Origin: UBA1479 sp040216635
Lineage (GTDB): Bacteria; Pseudomonadota; Alphaproteobacteria; Rhodospirillales; Casp-alpha2
Direction: 5' to 3'
Length of the DNA: 64,000 nt
NCBI GenBank assembly: GCA_040216635.1
Contig: JAVJOU010000005.1
Location: 102,839 to 166,838 of the forward strand
The translations under genes and the position numbers were made by a program. The notes beneath the pieces are model-generated. The model did no database searches and was not told the origin of the DNA. It worked only from the letters and a program-made list of their open reading frames with translations. Shown in pieces: positions 50,391-60,016 of the stretch (its first letter is position 1; each line of letters starts with the position of its first letter).

Positions 50391-51188
50391 CTAGCGGCCG
50401 GTGGAGGGAAGGGGTGAGGATGTGGGTTCGGTGACGACGAAGGGCAGGCCTCGGGAACAGGTTTCGACCCGCCCGGCGACGCCGTAGGCCTGTGTCAGGA
50501 CATCCGCCGTCATGGCGTCGGCCGGAGGGCCGAAGGCCAGCAGCCTGCCGTCCCCGAACAGGGCGATATAATCGCAATGACGGATCGCCAGGTTGATGTC
50601 GTGCAGGGCCATCAGGCATTGCCCGCCGTGACGGGACAGGATCATGCGAACGGTTTCCAGCACCGTAAGCTGCCAGCGCAGGTCAAGGGCGCTGGTCGGC
50701 TCGTCCAGCAGCAGGACCGCCGGCCGCCGCACGATCACCTGGGCCAGGCCGACCATCTGGCGCTGTCCGCCGGACATCTTGTTCAAGGCCTGAAAGGCGA
50801 GGCCGCGAATATCCAAGACGTCGAACACCCGTTCCACGGCGCGGTCGACATCGGGCGTCGACAGGTCGGGCCGCACGGCGCGGCAGGCGCTGAGCACGGC
50901 TTCGTAAGCCACCAGGGATGTTTCCTGGGGCAGTGTCTGCGGCAGGTATCCGACACGTTGTGCGCGCCGGAAATGGGTCATGCGGTCCAATGCCTCGCCG
51001 TTCAGATGGGCCCGGCCCGTGAACGGGCCCAACCCGGCCAGGGCGCGCAGCAGGGTCGACTTGCCGACCCCGTTGGGGCCCAGCACGCCGACCAGCGATC
51101 CCGGGGGAATTTCCGGCAAGGTGACGTCGGTCAAAACCGGTTTGCCGGGATAGCCGACGCCGACGCCTTCGATGATCAAGGAAGCCAT
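50391..51188 (-). CDS. Iron-siderophore/heme ABC transporter ATP-binding protein
   Basis: The 265-residue ATPase (FecE/FhuC type) has Walker A GPNGVGKST, Q-loop YLPQT, signature MSGGQRQMVG, Walker B VLLLDEPTSALD and H-loop ALHDINLA. It powers import of a ferric chelate through the FecCD-like permease. Its ATG is 2 bases from the permease stop. Confidence 0.87.
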   Translation of the reverse strand: MASLIIEGVGVGYPGKPVLTDVTLPEIPPGSLVGVLGPNGVGKSTLLRALAGLGPFTGRAHLNGEALDRMTHFRRAQRVGYLPQTLPQETSLVAYEAVLSACRAVRPDLSTPDVDRAVERVFDVLDIRGLAFQALNKMSGGQRQMVGLAQVIVRRPAVLLLDEPTSALDLRWQLTVLETVRMILSRHGGQCLMALHDINLAIRHCDYIALFGDGRLLAFGPPADAMTADVLTQAYGVAGRVETCSRGLPFVVTEPTSSPLPSTGR

Positions 51189-51190
51189 TT

Positions 51191-52294
51191 CTACCCCCGC
51201 CGTTTCTGTGACATCAGCAGGCCCAGGAACAGGGGAATGCCGATCAGGGCGGTGACGATCCCATCGGGGATCAGCACCCCCGGCACCAGGGATTTTCCGA
51301 TCAGCGACGCCCCCGACAAAATCACCGCGCCGGCGAGCGCGCTGCCCGGCAGGAAGAAGCGGTGGTCTTCGCCCAAAGCCAGGCGCGCGATGTGTGGTCC
51401 GACCAGGCCGACGAAGCCGATCACGCCGGTAAAGGCGACGGCGACGGCGGTCATGGCACTGACCCGCAGCAGAACGGTCAGGCGCAGCCGGTCCACGGCG
51501 ACGCCGTAGCTGCGGGCGTAATCCTCGCCGCCGCGCAGCGCCGTCATGGCCCAGACTTGGCGGATCGATGCGGGCAGGCACAGCGCGAACACGACGGCGA
51601 CGATGGTGACTTTTTCCCAGGTCGCGCGCGTCAGGGTGCCCATGGTCCAGAACACGATCTGCTGCAGGCTGTCACTGTCGGCGACAAATTGGATCAGTTG
51701 GATCATCGCCTGCAGGGCGAACACCAGGGCGATGCCGAACAGGATCACCGTATCGACGGTCGCCCCGTAAACCCGGGACAGAACCTGGATCAGAAAGGCC
51801 GACAGAAGGGCCCCCGCAAAGGCGCAGACGGGCACCACGTAGTTTTCCGGCAAGCCTAAGGGTGCCGACAGGTTAAGCACGATGGCAAGGGCTGCCCCCA
51901 GGGTCGCCGCATACATCACGCCAAGGGTCTGCGGGCTGGCCAAGGGGTTGTTCAGGACCGTCTGCATTTCGGCCCCGGCCAAACCCAGGCAGGCCCCCAC
52001 GGCAACGGCCATCAGGGCGAAGGGCAGGCGCACGTCCCATAAAATCACGTACAGGCCCGGCTCCAACGCATCGGGGTGAAGGAACCCGTTTGCGACCTGG
52101 GCAAGGGACAGGCCGGCCGGGCCGGTCATGATGTTGACCACCACGGTGGTGACCAGCGCCGTCGCCAGGATAATCAGCCAGGCCGTCCGCCGGGTGACGA
52201 AGCGGCGGTATCCGGCGGCCAGGGTCGGCGTGCCGTCGGGGCGGTCCGGCTCATGGTCCGGGGCCGTGTCCGTCATGCTCTCAGCCGGGCTCAT
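51191..52294 (-). CDS. FecCD-family iron-chelate permease
   Basis: The 367-residue protein has about ten helices with the FecCD hallmarks LPFALMAVAVGACLGLAGAEMQTVLNNPLASPQTLGV in parts, and ITGVIGFVGLVGPHIARL-like sequence (FTGVIGFVGLVGPHIARLAL). It probably works as a homodimer since only one permease gene is present. The start at 52294 overlaps the binding-protein stop (ATGA), which supports this start against longer frames. Confidence 0.87.
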   Translation of the reverse strand: MSPAESMTDTAPDHEPDRPDGTPTLAAGYRRFVTRRTAWLIILATALVTTVVVNIMTGPAGLSLAQVANGFLHPDALEPGLYVILWDVRLPFALMAVAVGACLGLAGAEMQTVLNNPLASPQTLGVMYAATLGAALAIVLNLSAPLGLPENYVVPVCAFAGALLSAFLIQVLSRVYGATVDTVILFGIALVFALQAMIQLIQFVADSDSLQQIVFWTMGTLTRATWEKVTIVAVVFALCLPASIRQVWAMTALRGGEDYARSYGVAVDRLRLTVLLRVSAMTAVAVAFTGVIGFVGLVGPHIARLALGEDHRFFLPGSALAGAVILSGASLIGKSLVPGVLIPDGIVTALIGIPLFLGLLMSQKRRG

Positions 52295-53463
52295 TTGGCG
52301 GGGGCGTCCGGCGCGAGTCCGACCCAATAGGCACCTTCCAACGGCACCGGCTGGAACCGTGCATACAGGGTTTCCAGGGTTTTGCGGGGATCCAGGTCCT
52401 TGAAACGGTCCGGGTGAAGCCATTTCGCCATGGTCTGTACGGCCACGACGTTCATGGGCGTGTTGTAGAAATTATGCCAGATCGCATAAGCACGGCCCGA
52501 CTGCACGGCTTTCAGGCCGCTGATCGTCCGCCGCTTCGTGGCCTGGATCAGGGTCGTGCGCGCCAAATCCTCGTCGGCACCGGGCCCCAGGATGATGCGC
52601 CCGGGTTTGGGATACGTCACCCCGGCGGCCCCGATGGCCGTGCCCATATAGATGTCCGGCTGCGCAACCAGCAGGTATTCCGGATTCAACAGGCCGTAGG
52701 CGCCGGGGATTTTGCCTTTGGCTATGTTGTCGCCGCCGGCCCAGTCGATGAACCGGCCCATCATGCCGTCGCTCATGGTGGCGCAGCAGTCTTCGCGGCC
52801 GCCGACATGGATTTCGATGAAGACCTTGGGTTTCTCGGTCACGCCGGCCAGGCCGTCCTGAACCTTTTTAAGTTCCGCTGCGTAGAATTTATTGAAGGCC
52901 TCGGCCTCGGCCTCGCGGCCCATGATCTTGCCCAAAAGAGAGATGCTTTTCGGCGTGTTGACCAGAGGCTCGAGCCGGAAATCGACGACCACGACCGGCA
53001 CGCCGGCATCGGCAAGGCGATCCAGGATCGCCTTGTGCCGCGCACCGGGACCGTGGCCCGACCCCAGGCCGAATATGGCCACGTCCGGTTTCAGGCTGAT
53101 GGATTTTTCCAGGGAAAAGGATTCCGCGCTGCCGTGGCCGATTTGCGGGACGTCCTTCAGTTTCGGGAAGACTTTGGCGTATTGCGCGAAGCCGGCCGGA
53201 TCGAACCGTTTGAAATCGCCCATCATGCCGACAAGCCCGCTGACCGGGGCTTCCTGGTCGAGGACGGCGATATTCGGCAGGAACCGGCCTTCGCCCAGGA
53301 TCATGGTTTTGATCGGCACGGAAATCTCGACCGTCCGCCCGGCGATATCGGTGACCGTGATCGTTTCGCCGGCTTGCGCAGGTGCCGTCATCGAACCGAT
53401 GGCCAGAAGCACCGCCGCCGCCCATTTGGCGGCTGTCCGTGTTGGAATTTTTATCGTCTTCAT
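52291..53463 (-). CDS. Periplasmic iron-chelate binding protein (FecB/BtuF type)
   Basis: The 390-residue protein has a signal peptide (MKTIKIPTRTAAKWAAAVLL... cut after about AQA), then the class III solute-binding fold: ITVTDIAGRTVEISVP, KPDVAIFGLGSGHGPGARH, VVVVDFRLEPLVNTPKSI, GGDNIAKGKIPGAYGLLNPEYLLVAQPD in parts. A GGREDCCATMSDGMMG loop with two adjacent cysteines is unusual for the family. Ligand is a ferric siderophore or heme, not determined. Confidence 0.85.
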   Translation of the reverse strand: MKTIKIPTRTAAKWAAAVLLAIGSMTAPAQAGETITVTDIAGRTVEISVPIKTMILGEGRFLPNIAVLDQEAPVSGLVGMMGDFKRFDPAGFAQYAKVFPKLKDVPQIGHGSAESFSLEKSISLKPDVAIFGLGSGHGPGARHKAILDRLADAGVPVVVVDFRLEPLVNTPKSISLLGKIMGREAEAEAFNKFYAAELKKVQDGLAGVTEKPKVFIEIHVGGREDCCATMSDGMMGRFIDWAGGDNIAKGKIPGAYGLLNPEYLLVAQPDIYMGTAIGAAGVTYPKPGRIILGPGADEDLARTTLIQATKRRTISGLKAVQSGRAYAIWHNFYNTPMNVVAVQTMAKWLHPDRFKDLDPRKTLETLYARFQPVPLEGAYWVGLAPDAPAK

Positions 53464-53588
53464 CCTGGTTTCCTTTTTGATCGGTCCCCGATAACGGCCG
53501 CACGCGCGGAACGGGCACCGTCCCCGGCGATGCGAAGATCGTCTGGGGGCGGGCCCGCCGCGTAGTAAACAGGTACGTTCGGGTAAGG

Positions 53589-55610
53589 TCAGAAATCCAT
53601 TTTTGCCGTCAGCAGGAACGTCCTCCCGGGTTCGTTGTAGGCCGTGGCGCTGTTGCTGTCGGTGCCCGACGTGGCGCGATCCACATAACTGCGGTCGAAC
53701 AGGTTCTTCACGTCCAGGCGCAGGGTCAGGCCCTTGATATTCATGTCGCCGATCGCCTCGGGTTCCCACTGGGCGTAGATATTGGTCGTCACATAGAAGT
53801 TCTTGTGGAAGGCCGGGTCGTCGTCCTGATGGAACGCGAGTTCGTTGGACGTGCCGATGCGAAGGCCCCAGGACGGGAAGCTATGGGCGGCGTCGAAGGT
53901 CATGGTCGAACCCATGTTGAAGCCGTGATAGCTGGCGGAACCGGTTTCCAGGACTTGGCCGTTGGCGCGCAGGTTCTGATAGGAATAGGTGGCGCGGACG
54001 AAGCCGTCCCCGTAAGTGTACTTGCCCGAGAGGTTAAGACCCTTGGTCGTCAGGTTGTTGTTTGACCGACGGTCGTTGTCGCCGCGTTGATGCGCGTTCA
54101 GGACGCGGGTGTAGAAAACATGCGCGTCACCGGAAAACGGGCCTTGCTCGCCTTTGAAGCCGAACTTCCCGCTGAATGACCGGGACGGGTCCAGGTCGAT
54201 GTAATTCCAGGTGGACGTGAAGTTGTAGATCAGCGATTCGCCAAGCGGTACGCCGCCGAAGCTGGTGCCGCCGCCGACGTAGCCGGTCAGTCCTTTTACG
54301 ACATCGTATTCCGCGTTGGCGTTTCCGCTGGCGCCCTGGAAATCGTGCTTCGTGCCGTCCATCCCATGCAGATCCTGCCGGTCATAACGGGCGCCGACCG
54401 AGGTGCGGAATTTTTCCGTCCAGTTCAGGCGTGTCTGAACGAACGCGCCGACGTTGAGCGAACGTTCGGTGTAGATCCCCTGACGTCCGGAGCCGAACGG
54501 ATGAGTGCCGAACACGTTCTGCCCTTCGTCGCGGTAGAAATCGACGCCGGCCGTGACGTTGCCGGTATTGGCGAGCCCCAGGCCCGTGGCGAAGGTGTTC
54601 GCCAGCTTTCCGCTGTAGCTGGTGGTTTTCGATTTGAGATCGTGATTTCCTGCAAGCGCCAGGTTTTCAATCGAGTAACGGATTTCGTTGAAGCTGAGGA
54701 CGACCTCGGGGTTGACCCATTCGCTGGGCGCCTCGTCCTTGTAGGTTACGCCCAGGGACCGGCGCTGATAGGACTGCGGAACCGGCACGGAGCCGTTGGA
54801 CAGTTCGGTGAAGTTGACCCGGTTGGGGCGGACGGCTTCGTCCTGGAGATAGGAGCCGTTGAATTCGATGCGATGGCCGGTATTGCTCGTCCAGGCGCCT
54901 TTCGTCAGGAAGTTCTTGATACGGGGGGCGCTTCCGATGACCTCATTGCCGCGCCCGTCTTCATAGTTTGTCCCGTTATCGTAAGATCCGTGAAACAGCC
55001 CTTCGAACCCTTGGGCCTGGGCGGCGTAGGTCACGGTCGGGCTGTGCAGGTTGGTGTTGGTGTCGTGCTGATACTTCAGCGACACCTTCTGCATCTTGCC
55101 CGGCTCGATGATGTCGCGGGCATCCTTGGTTTCATAGGCGATGGAGCCGCCCAGGGTCGCCGGGCCGACATCCGCCGGCGCGACGCCGGTCTCGATCCGC
55201 ACGGATTTCAGCAGATTCGGATCGATCACGGTCGTGCCCAGGTGGTGGAAGGTGGTGCCGACCTGGCGGGCGCCGTCGATCTTCACGTTGAGGTTCGAAT
55301 CCTCGATGCCGTTGACGTAGGTCTTGCGGGCCAGGTCGGCGCCGCCGCCCACGTTGACTCCGGCCTCGCCCTGGAACACGTCCTTGATGGTGGTGGGGTT
55401 GGCGTGCTCCAGATACTCCGCGCCGATCTGGTACCCGCCCGGCGCGACCTCGGTTGCGGTGACGGAAATGGGGGCCAGAACGGTGGCATCCTGCGCCATC
55501 GCGGTTCCGGCGGCGCCCAAGGGCACCAGTAGCGCTGCGGCGGCGGTGCCCTGAAGAAGAAGGGTGCGGAGTACAGGATGGTGGGCATCCCGGGATCGGA
55601 TGGTTGGCAT
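53589..55610 (-). CDS. TonB-dependent outer-membrane receptor (iron chelate/heme)
   Basis: The 673-residue protein has a signal peptide ending AMAQ, an N-terminal plug (ITVTA-like ISVTATEVAPGGYQIG, NPTTIKDVFQGEAGVNVGGG, KTYVNGIEDSNLNVKIDGARQ) and a 22-strand barrel that ends with FLLTAKMDF, an aromatic-terminated strand. Plug sequences resemble those of heme or hydroxamate-type siderophore receptors. GAGG before the ATG at 55610 supports this start. A Fur-like box lies upstream. It takes up the ferric ligand passed to the binding protein encoded downstream. Confidence 0.9.
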   Translation of the reverse strand: MPTIRSRDAHHPVLRTLLLQGTAAAALLVPLGAAGTAMAQDATVLAPISVTATEVAPGGYQIGAEYLEHANPTTIKDVFQGEAGVNVGGGADLARKTYVNGIEDSNLNVKIDGARQVGTTFHHLGTTVIDPNLLKSVRIETGVAPADVGPATLGGSIAYETKDARDIIEPGKMQKVSLKYQHDTNTNLHSPTVTYAAQAQGFEGLFHGSYDNGTNYEDGRGNEVIGSAPRIKNFLTKGAWTSNTGHRIEFNGSYLQDEAVRPNRVNFTELSNGSVPVPQSYQRRSLGVTYKDEAPSEWVNPEVVLSFNEIRYSIENLALAGNHDLKSKTTSYSGKLANTFATGLGLANTGNVTAGVDFYRDEGQNVFGTHPFGSGRQGIYTERSLNVGAFVQTRLNWTEKFRTSVGARYDRQDLHGMDGTKHDFQGASGNANAEYDVVKGLTGYVGGGTSFGGVPLGESLIYNFTSTWNYIDLDPSRSFSGKFGFKGEQGPFSGDAHVFYTRVLNAHQRGDNDRRSNNNLTTKGLNLSGKYTYGDGFVRATYSYQNLRANGQVLETGSASYHGFNMGSTMTFDAAHSFPSWGLRIGTSNELAFHQDDDPAFHKNFYVTTNIYAQWEPEAIGDMNIKGLTLRLDVKNLFDRSYVDRATSGTDSNSATAYNEPGRTFLLTAKMDF

Positions 55611-55645
55611 GGTGGTCCTCAAGAGTTGGTCATTGCATCATAATT

Positions 55646-55664
55646 AAGAATGCTTCTCATTATC
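55646..55664 (-). promoter_or_regulatory. Fur-like box upstream of the TonB-dependent receptor
   Basis: Read on the minus strand the 19 bases are GATAATGAGAAGCATTCTT, 15 of 19 identical to the classic Fur consensus GATAATGATAATCATTATC. It lies 36 bases before the receptor start, so iron-replete repression is likely. Confidence 0.65.
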
Positions 55665-55837
55665 ACTCTGTGTGAAGAACAGCCACGATCTTGCCGTTTC
55701 AAAAAACACATATTTTTTGTGAAAAATCGCAATCGGCCCGAATCGGCTGAAAACGGCGGTCGTTCAAGGGGGGCTTGAAGTTGAGGGTCGCCGATTGGCC
55801 TGGGTTCAAGGAACGGAGGAGGACGGCATGCTTTACT

Positions 55838-55866
55838 AATTGCAAGTAATTATTATTATTATTGCA
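55838..55866 (+). promoter_or_regulatory. AT-rich palindrome before the AraC regulator, possible iron box
   Basis: TGCAAGTAAT (55841-55850) and ATTATTGCA (55858-55866) are near-inverted arms around TATTATT, in the 308-base region between receptor and regulator. It looks like an iron-responsive operator (Fur or Irr type); the identity is uncertain. The rest of the region 55611-55918 shows no gene. Confidence 0.4.
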
Positions 55867-55918
55867 GTGAGCGCGGGGCGTATCGAGGCGCCCGGCGGAT
55901 GGCAGGTGCGGGGGTCAT

Positions 55919-56962
55919 ATGGGACAACGCAATTTCTCGGCGACGAATGCGCCTCGGGCCCGGACGGGCCAACGACTTGGCGATCAACCGGTCAGTCAGG
56001 CGGATTTGCTCGAAATGGCGGTCGAAACCGACGCCAGGACCTTCAATATCTCTGCCCCGGCTTTGGGCGGCAAAGACACGGCAATCCACGGCCGGCTGAA
56101 CAACGTGCGGTGCCGGTCGGGCCTTTACGTGCATGCCACCGATACGGTCGAAGCACACGACCTTGCCGCCGAATGGGACATGCCGCCGGCCTGTTCCGTA
56201 GCGGTGATGCTGGAAGGGAAATTGGAGGTCTGCCTGGACGATGTCGCCATGCACCTGGGGCCCGAAGGCCAGGAGGGCAATCTTGGTCCGACCGGTCATA
56301 TCTGGTCGATCACCGAACCGGCCCGTCTGACCCGCCGGTCACAGAAGGGCATGCGCGTGCGCAAGGTCATCGTCACGGTGCCCTGGGAATGGATCGAGCG
56401 GGTACTGGCGGACAATGCCCTGCCCAATCAAAACTTGGAAACCTTCGCGCGATCGCACCGTGCCAATATGGCCTGGCGGCCATCGCCCCATGCCATTTCC
56501 CTGGCGGAACAGATCGTCAATCCGTCACGTTCAGCGCCCACTCTGGTGAACATGTCGGTGGAAAGCCGGGCCATTGAAATCGTGCGTGAAGCCCTGGAAA
56601 GCATCATCGCCGATGCCCCGGACCGCGCGCCCAATCGCCCTACGACAAAGACACAGAAGAAAGCCCGATCGGTGCGGGAATACATCAATAGCCATCTGGC
56701 GGAAAACCCGTCCCTGAAGACGATGTCCAAGGACCTGGGCATGAGCATCAGCACCATGCAGGAAGCGTTCAAGGAAATCTATGGCCGCACGATCGCCGAC
56801 TATCTGCGGGAACTACGCCTTCAGCGGGCACGAAAAGCCATTGAACGGGATGACGTTTCCGTCGCCCAGGCGGCTTATGAAGCGGGCTATTCGAACCCGG
56901 CGAATTTTTCGACGGCGTTCAAGCGGCTGTTCGGTTTGTCGCCGTCGGATGTCCGGGGGTAA
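55919..56962 (+). CDS. AraC-family regulator, PchR-like
   Basis: The 347-residue protein has a variable N-terminal sensor (about 1-220, with CSVAVMLEGKLEVCLDD) and a C-terminal AraC double HTH (about 250-347: VREYINSHLAENPSLKTMSKDLGMSISTM in parts, YLRELRLQRARKAIE and the last motif AYEAGYSNPANFSTAFKRLFGLSP). PchR-type regulators sense a ferric siderophore and activate its receptor. Here the gene is divergent from the receptor, so the same role is the natural inference. Confidence 0.85.
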   Translation: MGQRNFSATNAPRARTGQRLGDQPVSQADLLEMAVETDARTFNISAPALGGKDTAIHGRLNNVRCRSGLYVHATDTVEAHDLAAEWDMPPACSVAVMLEGKLEVCLDDVAMHLGPEGQEGNLGPTGHIWSITEPARLTRRSQKGMRVRKVIVTVPWEWIERVLADNALPNQNLETFARSHRANMAWRPSPHAISLAEQIVNPSRSAPTLVNMSVESRAIEIVREALESIIADAPDRAPNRPTTKTQKKARSVREYINSHLAENPSLKTMSKDLGMSISTMQEAFKEIYGRTIADYLRELRLQRARKAIERDDVSVAQAAYEAGYSNPANFSTAFKRLFGLSPSDVRG

Positions 56963-57003
56963 ACGGACCGCGGCGTGAACAAGCCGGGTGGAGTGCGGCC
57001 CGG

Positions 57004-57903
57004 TCAGTTCGTGGGGTGCGGTCTGCTTTGCCCGGTTGCGCATTCGCCGACGTTTCCATCCGGCAGTTTCGCGCCGCAAACATTGGTTTGATCGTCGATC
57101 ACGCTTTCGAACGTCGCCCCTCGAAGGTCCGCGCCGGTGAAATCGGCATGACGAACATCCGTCAGGATAAATTTGCAGCGATGGCATTTCACACCGGTCA
57201 TGTTGGCGTCGCTGAAATCCGTCGACTGCAGCAAGGATCCGCTCAGGTCCGCGCCGCTTAGGTTGGCGCCCTGAACGCTGGTGCCGGTCAGGTCGACACC
57301 CCGCAGGTTGGCGCCGCTTAAATCGGCACCGTCCAGATTCGCGTTGGCAAGATTGGCGCTTTGCAGATTGGCACCGCGCAGGTCCGACGAACGCATGTCC
57401 GCCCAGGCTGCATTGACCTTGATGAATTTAACGCCGGCCAGTTCGCTGGCGGACATGGTGATCCCGGTCATATCGACGATATCGAATTCGGCCCCGGGCG
57501 CGAACACAAAGGATAGATTTGCGTTGATCAATTTCGTGTTTACGAAAGTTGCATTTTCCAACTGTGCCCGGGACAACTTGGCGCCGGTCAAATCAGTGCC
57601 GCGAAAGTCGGCCAGTGCCAGGTTCGCACTGTCCAGGTCGACGCCCGACATGTTGCACTCCAGGAAATCGGCGCTGAAAATGAACGCACCGCTCAAATCA
57701 ATGCCGGACAAGTCACAGCGTTCCATTTTGACGTAGCGTAGATCGCAAAATCGGCAAGATTGACTGTGTTCGATCTTTTTGACCGCGGCAGGGTCAGCAG
57801 CATATCCGTTCCCGGGAACGCCCAGGGTGACCGCCAGGGCGATCAAGATCGTTGCGATTGAAAAAACCGGGCGGCGGAAAATTAACTGTCGAATGCGTTT
57901 CAT
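57004..57903 (-). CDS. Secreted pentapeptide-repeat protein
   Basis: The 299-residue protein has a basic start and a hydrophobic signal (FSIATILIALAVTLGVPGNGYA), then a short Cys-containing part (SQSCRFCDLRYVKMERCDLSG) and about 35 pentapeptide repeats A(D/N)LxG (ADFLECNMSGVDLDSANLAL, LRGANLQSANLANANLDGAD, etc.), which fold as a right-handed beta helix. Its location would be the periplasm. The gene starts 10 bases after the secretin stop, so they are co-transcribed. The function is unknown. Confidence 0.82.
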   Translation of the reverse strand: MKRIRQLIFRRPVFSIATILIALAVTLGVPGNGYAADPAAVKKIEHSQSCRFCDLRYVKMERCDLSGIDLSGAFIFSADFLECNMSGVDLDSANLALADFRGTDLTGAKLSRAQLENATFVNTKLINANLSFVFAPGAEFDIVDMTGITMSASELAGVKFIKVNAAWADMRSSDLRGANLQSANLANANLDGADLSGANLRGVDLTGTSVQGANLSGADLSGSLLQSTDFSDANMTGVKCHRCKFILTDVRHADFTGADLRGATFESVIDDQTNVCGAKLPDGNVGECATGQSRPHPTN

Positions 57904-57913
57904 TGTTCCGGCC

Positions 57914-59884
57914 TCAATAGAACAGGAAATTCAAGGCGCGTTTCAGGCGGGATGAAAAGGAGTTGTTGTTTTCCCAACGATCCAGAACGACATCGCCGGT
58001 TCGGAATTCACGGTAAAGCGAATTGTCCTGCATATGAGAAAATACCGAAGCCCAGTTGGGATAGGTGCGGAACCAATCCGCATGGCGGGCCTTGAATTCG
58101 GTCACGGCGGATTCAGAAGGTGTGCCCGCCTTTGACTTGCTTGGTTGCCTAAATACGTATTCGGGCAGTCTGGGGGTAATCAGTAACAGCACGGATTTGT
58201 TGAAATCCGTAGTCGTCTGCCGGCTGAATAGATATTGGACAATCGGGATATCCTGCAAAAGCGGCACGCCGTCCCGGGTCTCCTCCGTTTCCTTTTCGCT
58301 GAGGCCCGATAGAATCAAAGTCTCATTGAAATTCATGGTCACGTTGGCATTGACCGTGGTGCGCGACGTTTCGATCTTGGAGGTAAAACCCGTCACTTTG
58401 GAATTAGGCGTATTCAGAAACGTGCGTTCGGCCACGACCGCCAACTTGACGCGCCCGTCATCCAACATTTCCGGCGTGATGTTCAATTTCACGCCGACGT
58501 CTTCTTCGATGGAAACGGCTTCGCCCGTGCCGCCCGCGGTCGAAGGCAGGGTTTGCGCCTTGATCGAAACTCCGGAAAAGAATTCGGATGCCTGACCGTT
58601 CATCGCCGTCAGGGTCGGCCGGGCGAGAATTTCGCTTCGCGTGTCGGTGGCGTTGGCGATGTTCAAGGAATAGGTGATCGACGGGATGTTCAGGGCACGG
58701 GTAATCGTTCGTGTGAAATCACCCGTTGTCGTGCGCGTGTCGGACAGAGAGAAGCCCGCCGTGGAAAGGTCCGTGCTGCCGAATTGAAGCGTTAGGTTCG
58801 ACAGTAGGTTGACGCCCTTGGCCGTGGTCGATTCCTCTTCCGTGCGGATGATGACCACATCGACGATCACCATTTGATTGGCATCGGGGGCGGCCGCTTC
58901 GGTGCTGGTGTCGGAATCCGACGCCTGATCGCCGGAAGATTTGGCGTCGCTGTCTTGTTCGACCGCCACTACGGGCGCTGTTTTCGGCGCATTGGGCATG
59001 GTCCGCGGGGTGTCCGCCCAAGGTGACCGCGGTCGGGTGCCGGGTACGACCGGCTCTGCCGTGTCGGGATCTTGCGCGTCCGGGTCCGGCAGGCCTTGTG
59101 CCAGAAGAACGGGATTGCGGATGTGGAAGCGTGTCCAATCGTGCAGGCGGTCCTTCAACCGAGTCTCGATTTCCGGTGCGGGGTTCAAGGTCTTGAGGCG
59201 CTGTGCGTAATCCAGCGCCGTGCCCGGCTGGTTCAGTGCGGCCAGCGTGATCGCCGATGCCTGCTGAACGCGCAGGCTGTCCGGTTCAACCCGGCGCAAT
59301 TGGCGCAGCACGCCGTCGGCCGTGGGCATGTCGCCAGCGTAATAGGATGCCGCCGCCATATAGTAAAGCAAGTCCGGGTCGCGCGGATTGAGAATCAGCG
59401 CCTCGGCCAGGTGGTTTTGTGCCTTATCATAATTTCTAAGGTCTAATTCCAACAGCCCGGCATGGTAATGAGCAAACCAATTGGACGCATCCAGACGGAT
59501 GGCCCGGTCATATCCTTGGCGTGCCAGATCATATTTGGCATCGGCCCCAGCAAGGGCCATCAGGTGATAGGTCACCCCGGTCAGGAAATTCAGCATGGAA
59601 TTTCCGCCGTCCAGATAAAGCGCCTTATTGAAAAGTCCCAATGCGGCCTCAAAGTTTCCGGCATCCAGTTCGGCAACGCCTTGGGCCGTCAGCCGTCGGG
59701 GTTCGGTGGTGATTTTCGAGGCGGGAATGGCGGATGCGACCGGTGCGTTTTCCACGTTGGAAACACCCGTGGTCTGACAGGCGGCGATTAGGCACAGGCT
59801 TGCCGTCGCCACGGTCAAGGCGGCACGGCGCCCCATAGGGGACGGCCTCATCCCGGGCCTGATATGCTTGGAATAAGCGCTCAT
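57914..59884 (-). CDS. TPR-secretin lipoprotein
   Basis: The 656-residue protein has a lipobox IAAC (C36), an N-terminal TPR array (about 60-260: GNFEAALGLFNKALYLDGGN, YDLARQGYDRAIRLDASNWF, LAEALILNPRDPDLLYYMAA), a linker rich in Pro/Asp, and a C-terminal secretin domain (about 345-590) with the hallmark NETLILSGLSEKE and VPLLQDIPIVQYLFS then LLLITPRLPE. AGGGGG before the ATG supports the start. Secretins form outer-membrane channels for type II, III, IV pilus or Tad export; no ATPase or pseudopilin genes are near. The TPR part replaces the usual N-domains. Role unknown. Confidence 0.85.
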   Translation of the reverse strand: MSAYSKHIRPGMRPSPMGRRAALTVATASLCLIAACQTTGVSNVENAPVASAIPASKITTEPRRLTAQGVAELDAGNFEAALGLFNKALYLDGGNSMLNFLTGVTYHLMALAGADAKYDLARQGYDRAIRLDASNWFAHYHAGLLELDLRNYDKAQNHLAEALILNPRDPDLLYYMAAASYYAGDMPTADGVLRQLRRVEPDSLRVQQASAITLAALNQPGTALDYAQRLKTLNPAPEIETRLKDRLHDWTRFHIRNPVLLAQGLPDPDAQDPDTAEPVVPGTRPRSPWADTPRTMPNAPKTAPVVAVEQDSDAKSSGDQASDSDTSTEAAAPDANQMVIVDVVIIRTEEESTTAKGVNLLSNLTLQFGSTDLSTAGFSLSDTRTTTGDFTRTITRALNIPSITYSLNIANATDTRSEILARPTLTAMNGQASEFFSGVSIKAQTLPSTAGGTGEAVSIEEDVGVKLNITPEMLDDGRVKLAVVAERTFLNTPNSKVTGFTSKIETSRTTVNANVTMNFNETLILSGLSEKETEETRDGVPLLQDIPIVQYLFSRQTTTDFNKSVLLLITPRLPEYVFRQPSKSKAGTPSESAVTEFKARHADWFRTYPNWASVFSHMQDNSLYREFRTGDVVLDRWENNNSFSSRLKRALNFLFY

Positions 59885-60016
59885 TTTCCCCCTGGCGCCG
59901 CGATTGTCCATGCCGCGCGATGGCTATTCAATTCGTGCCGTACGGGCAATAATGGCCTGAATATACTTAAGGTTTCCCATGAAAGCCAGATGCCTGAAAA
60001 ACAGGAAGTTCCCGGC

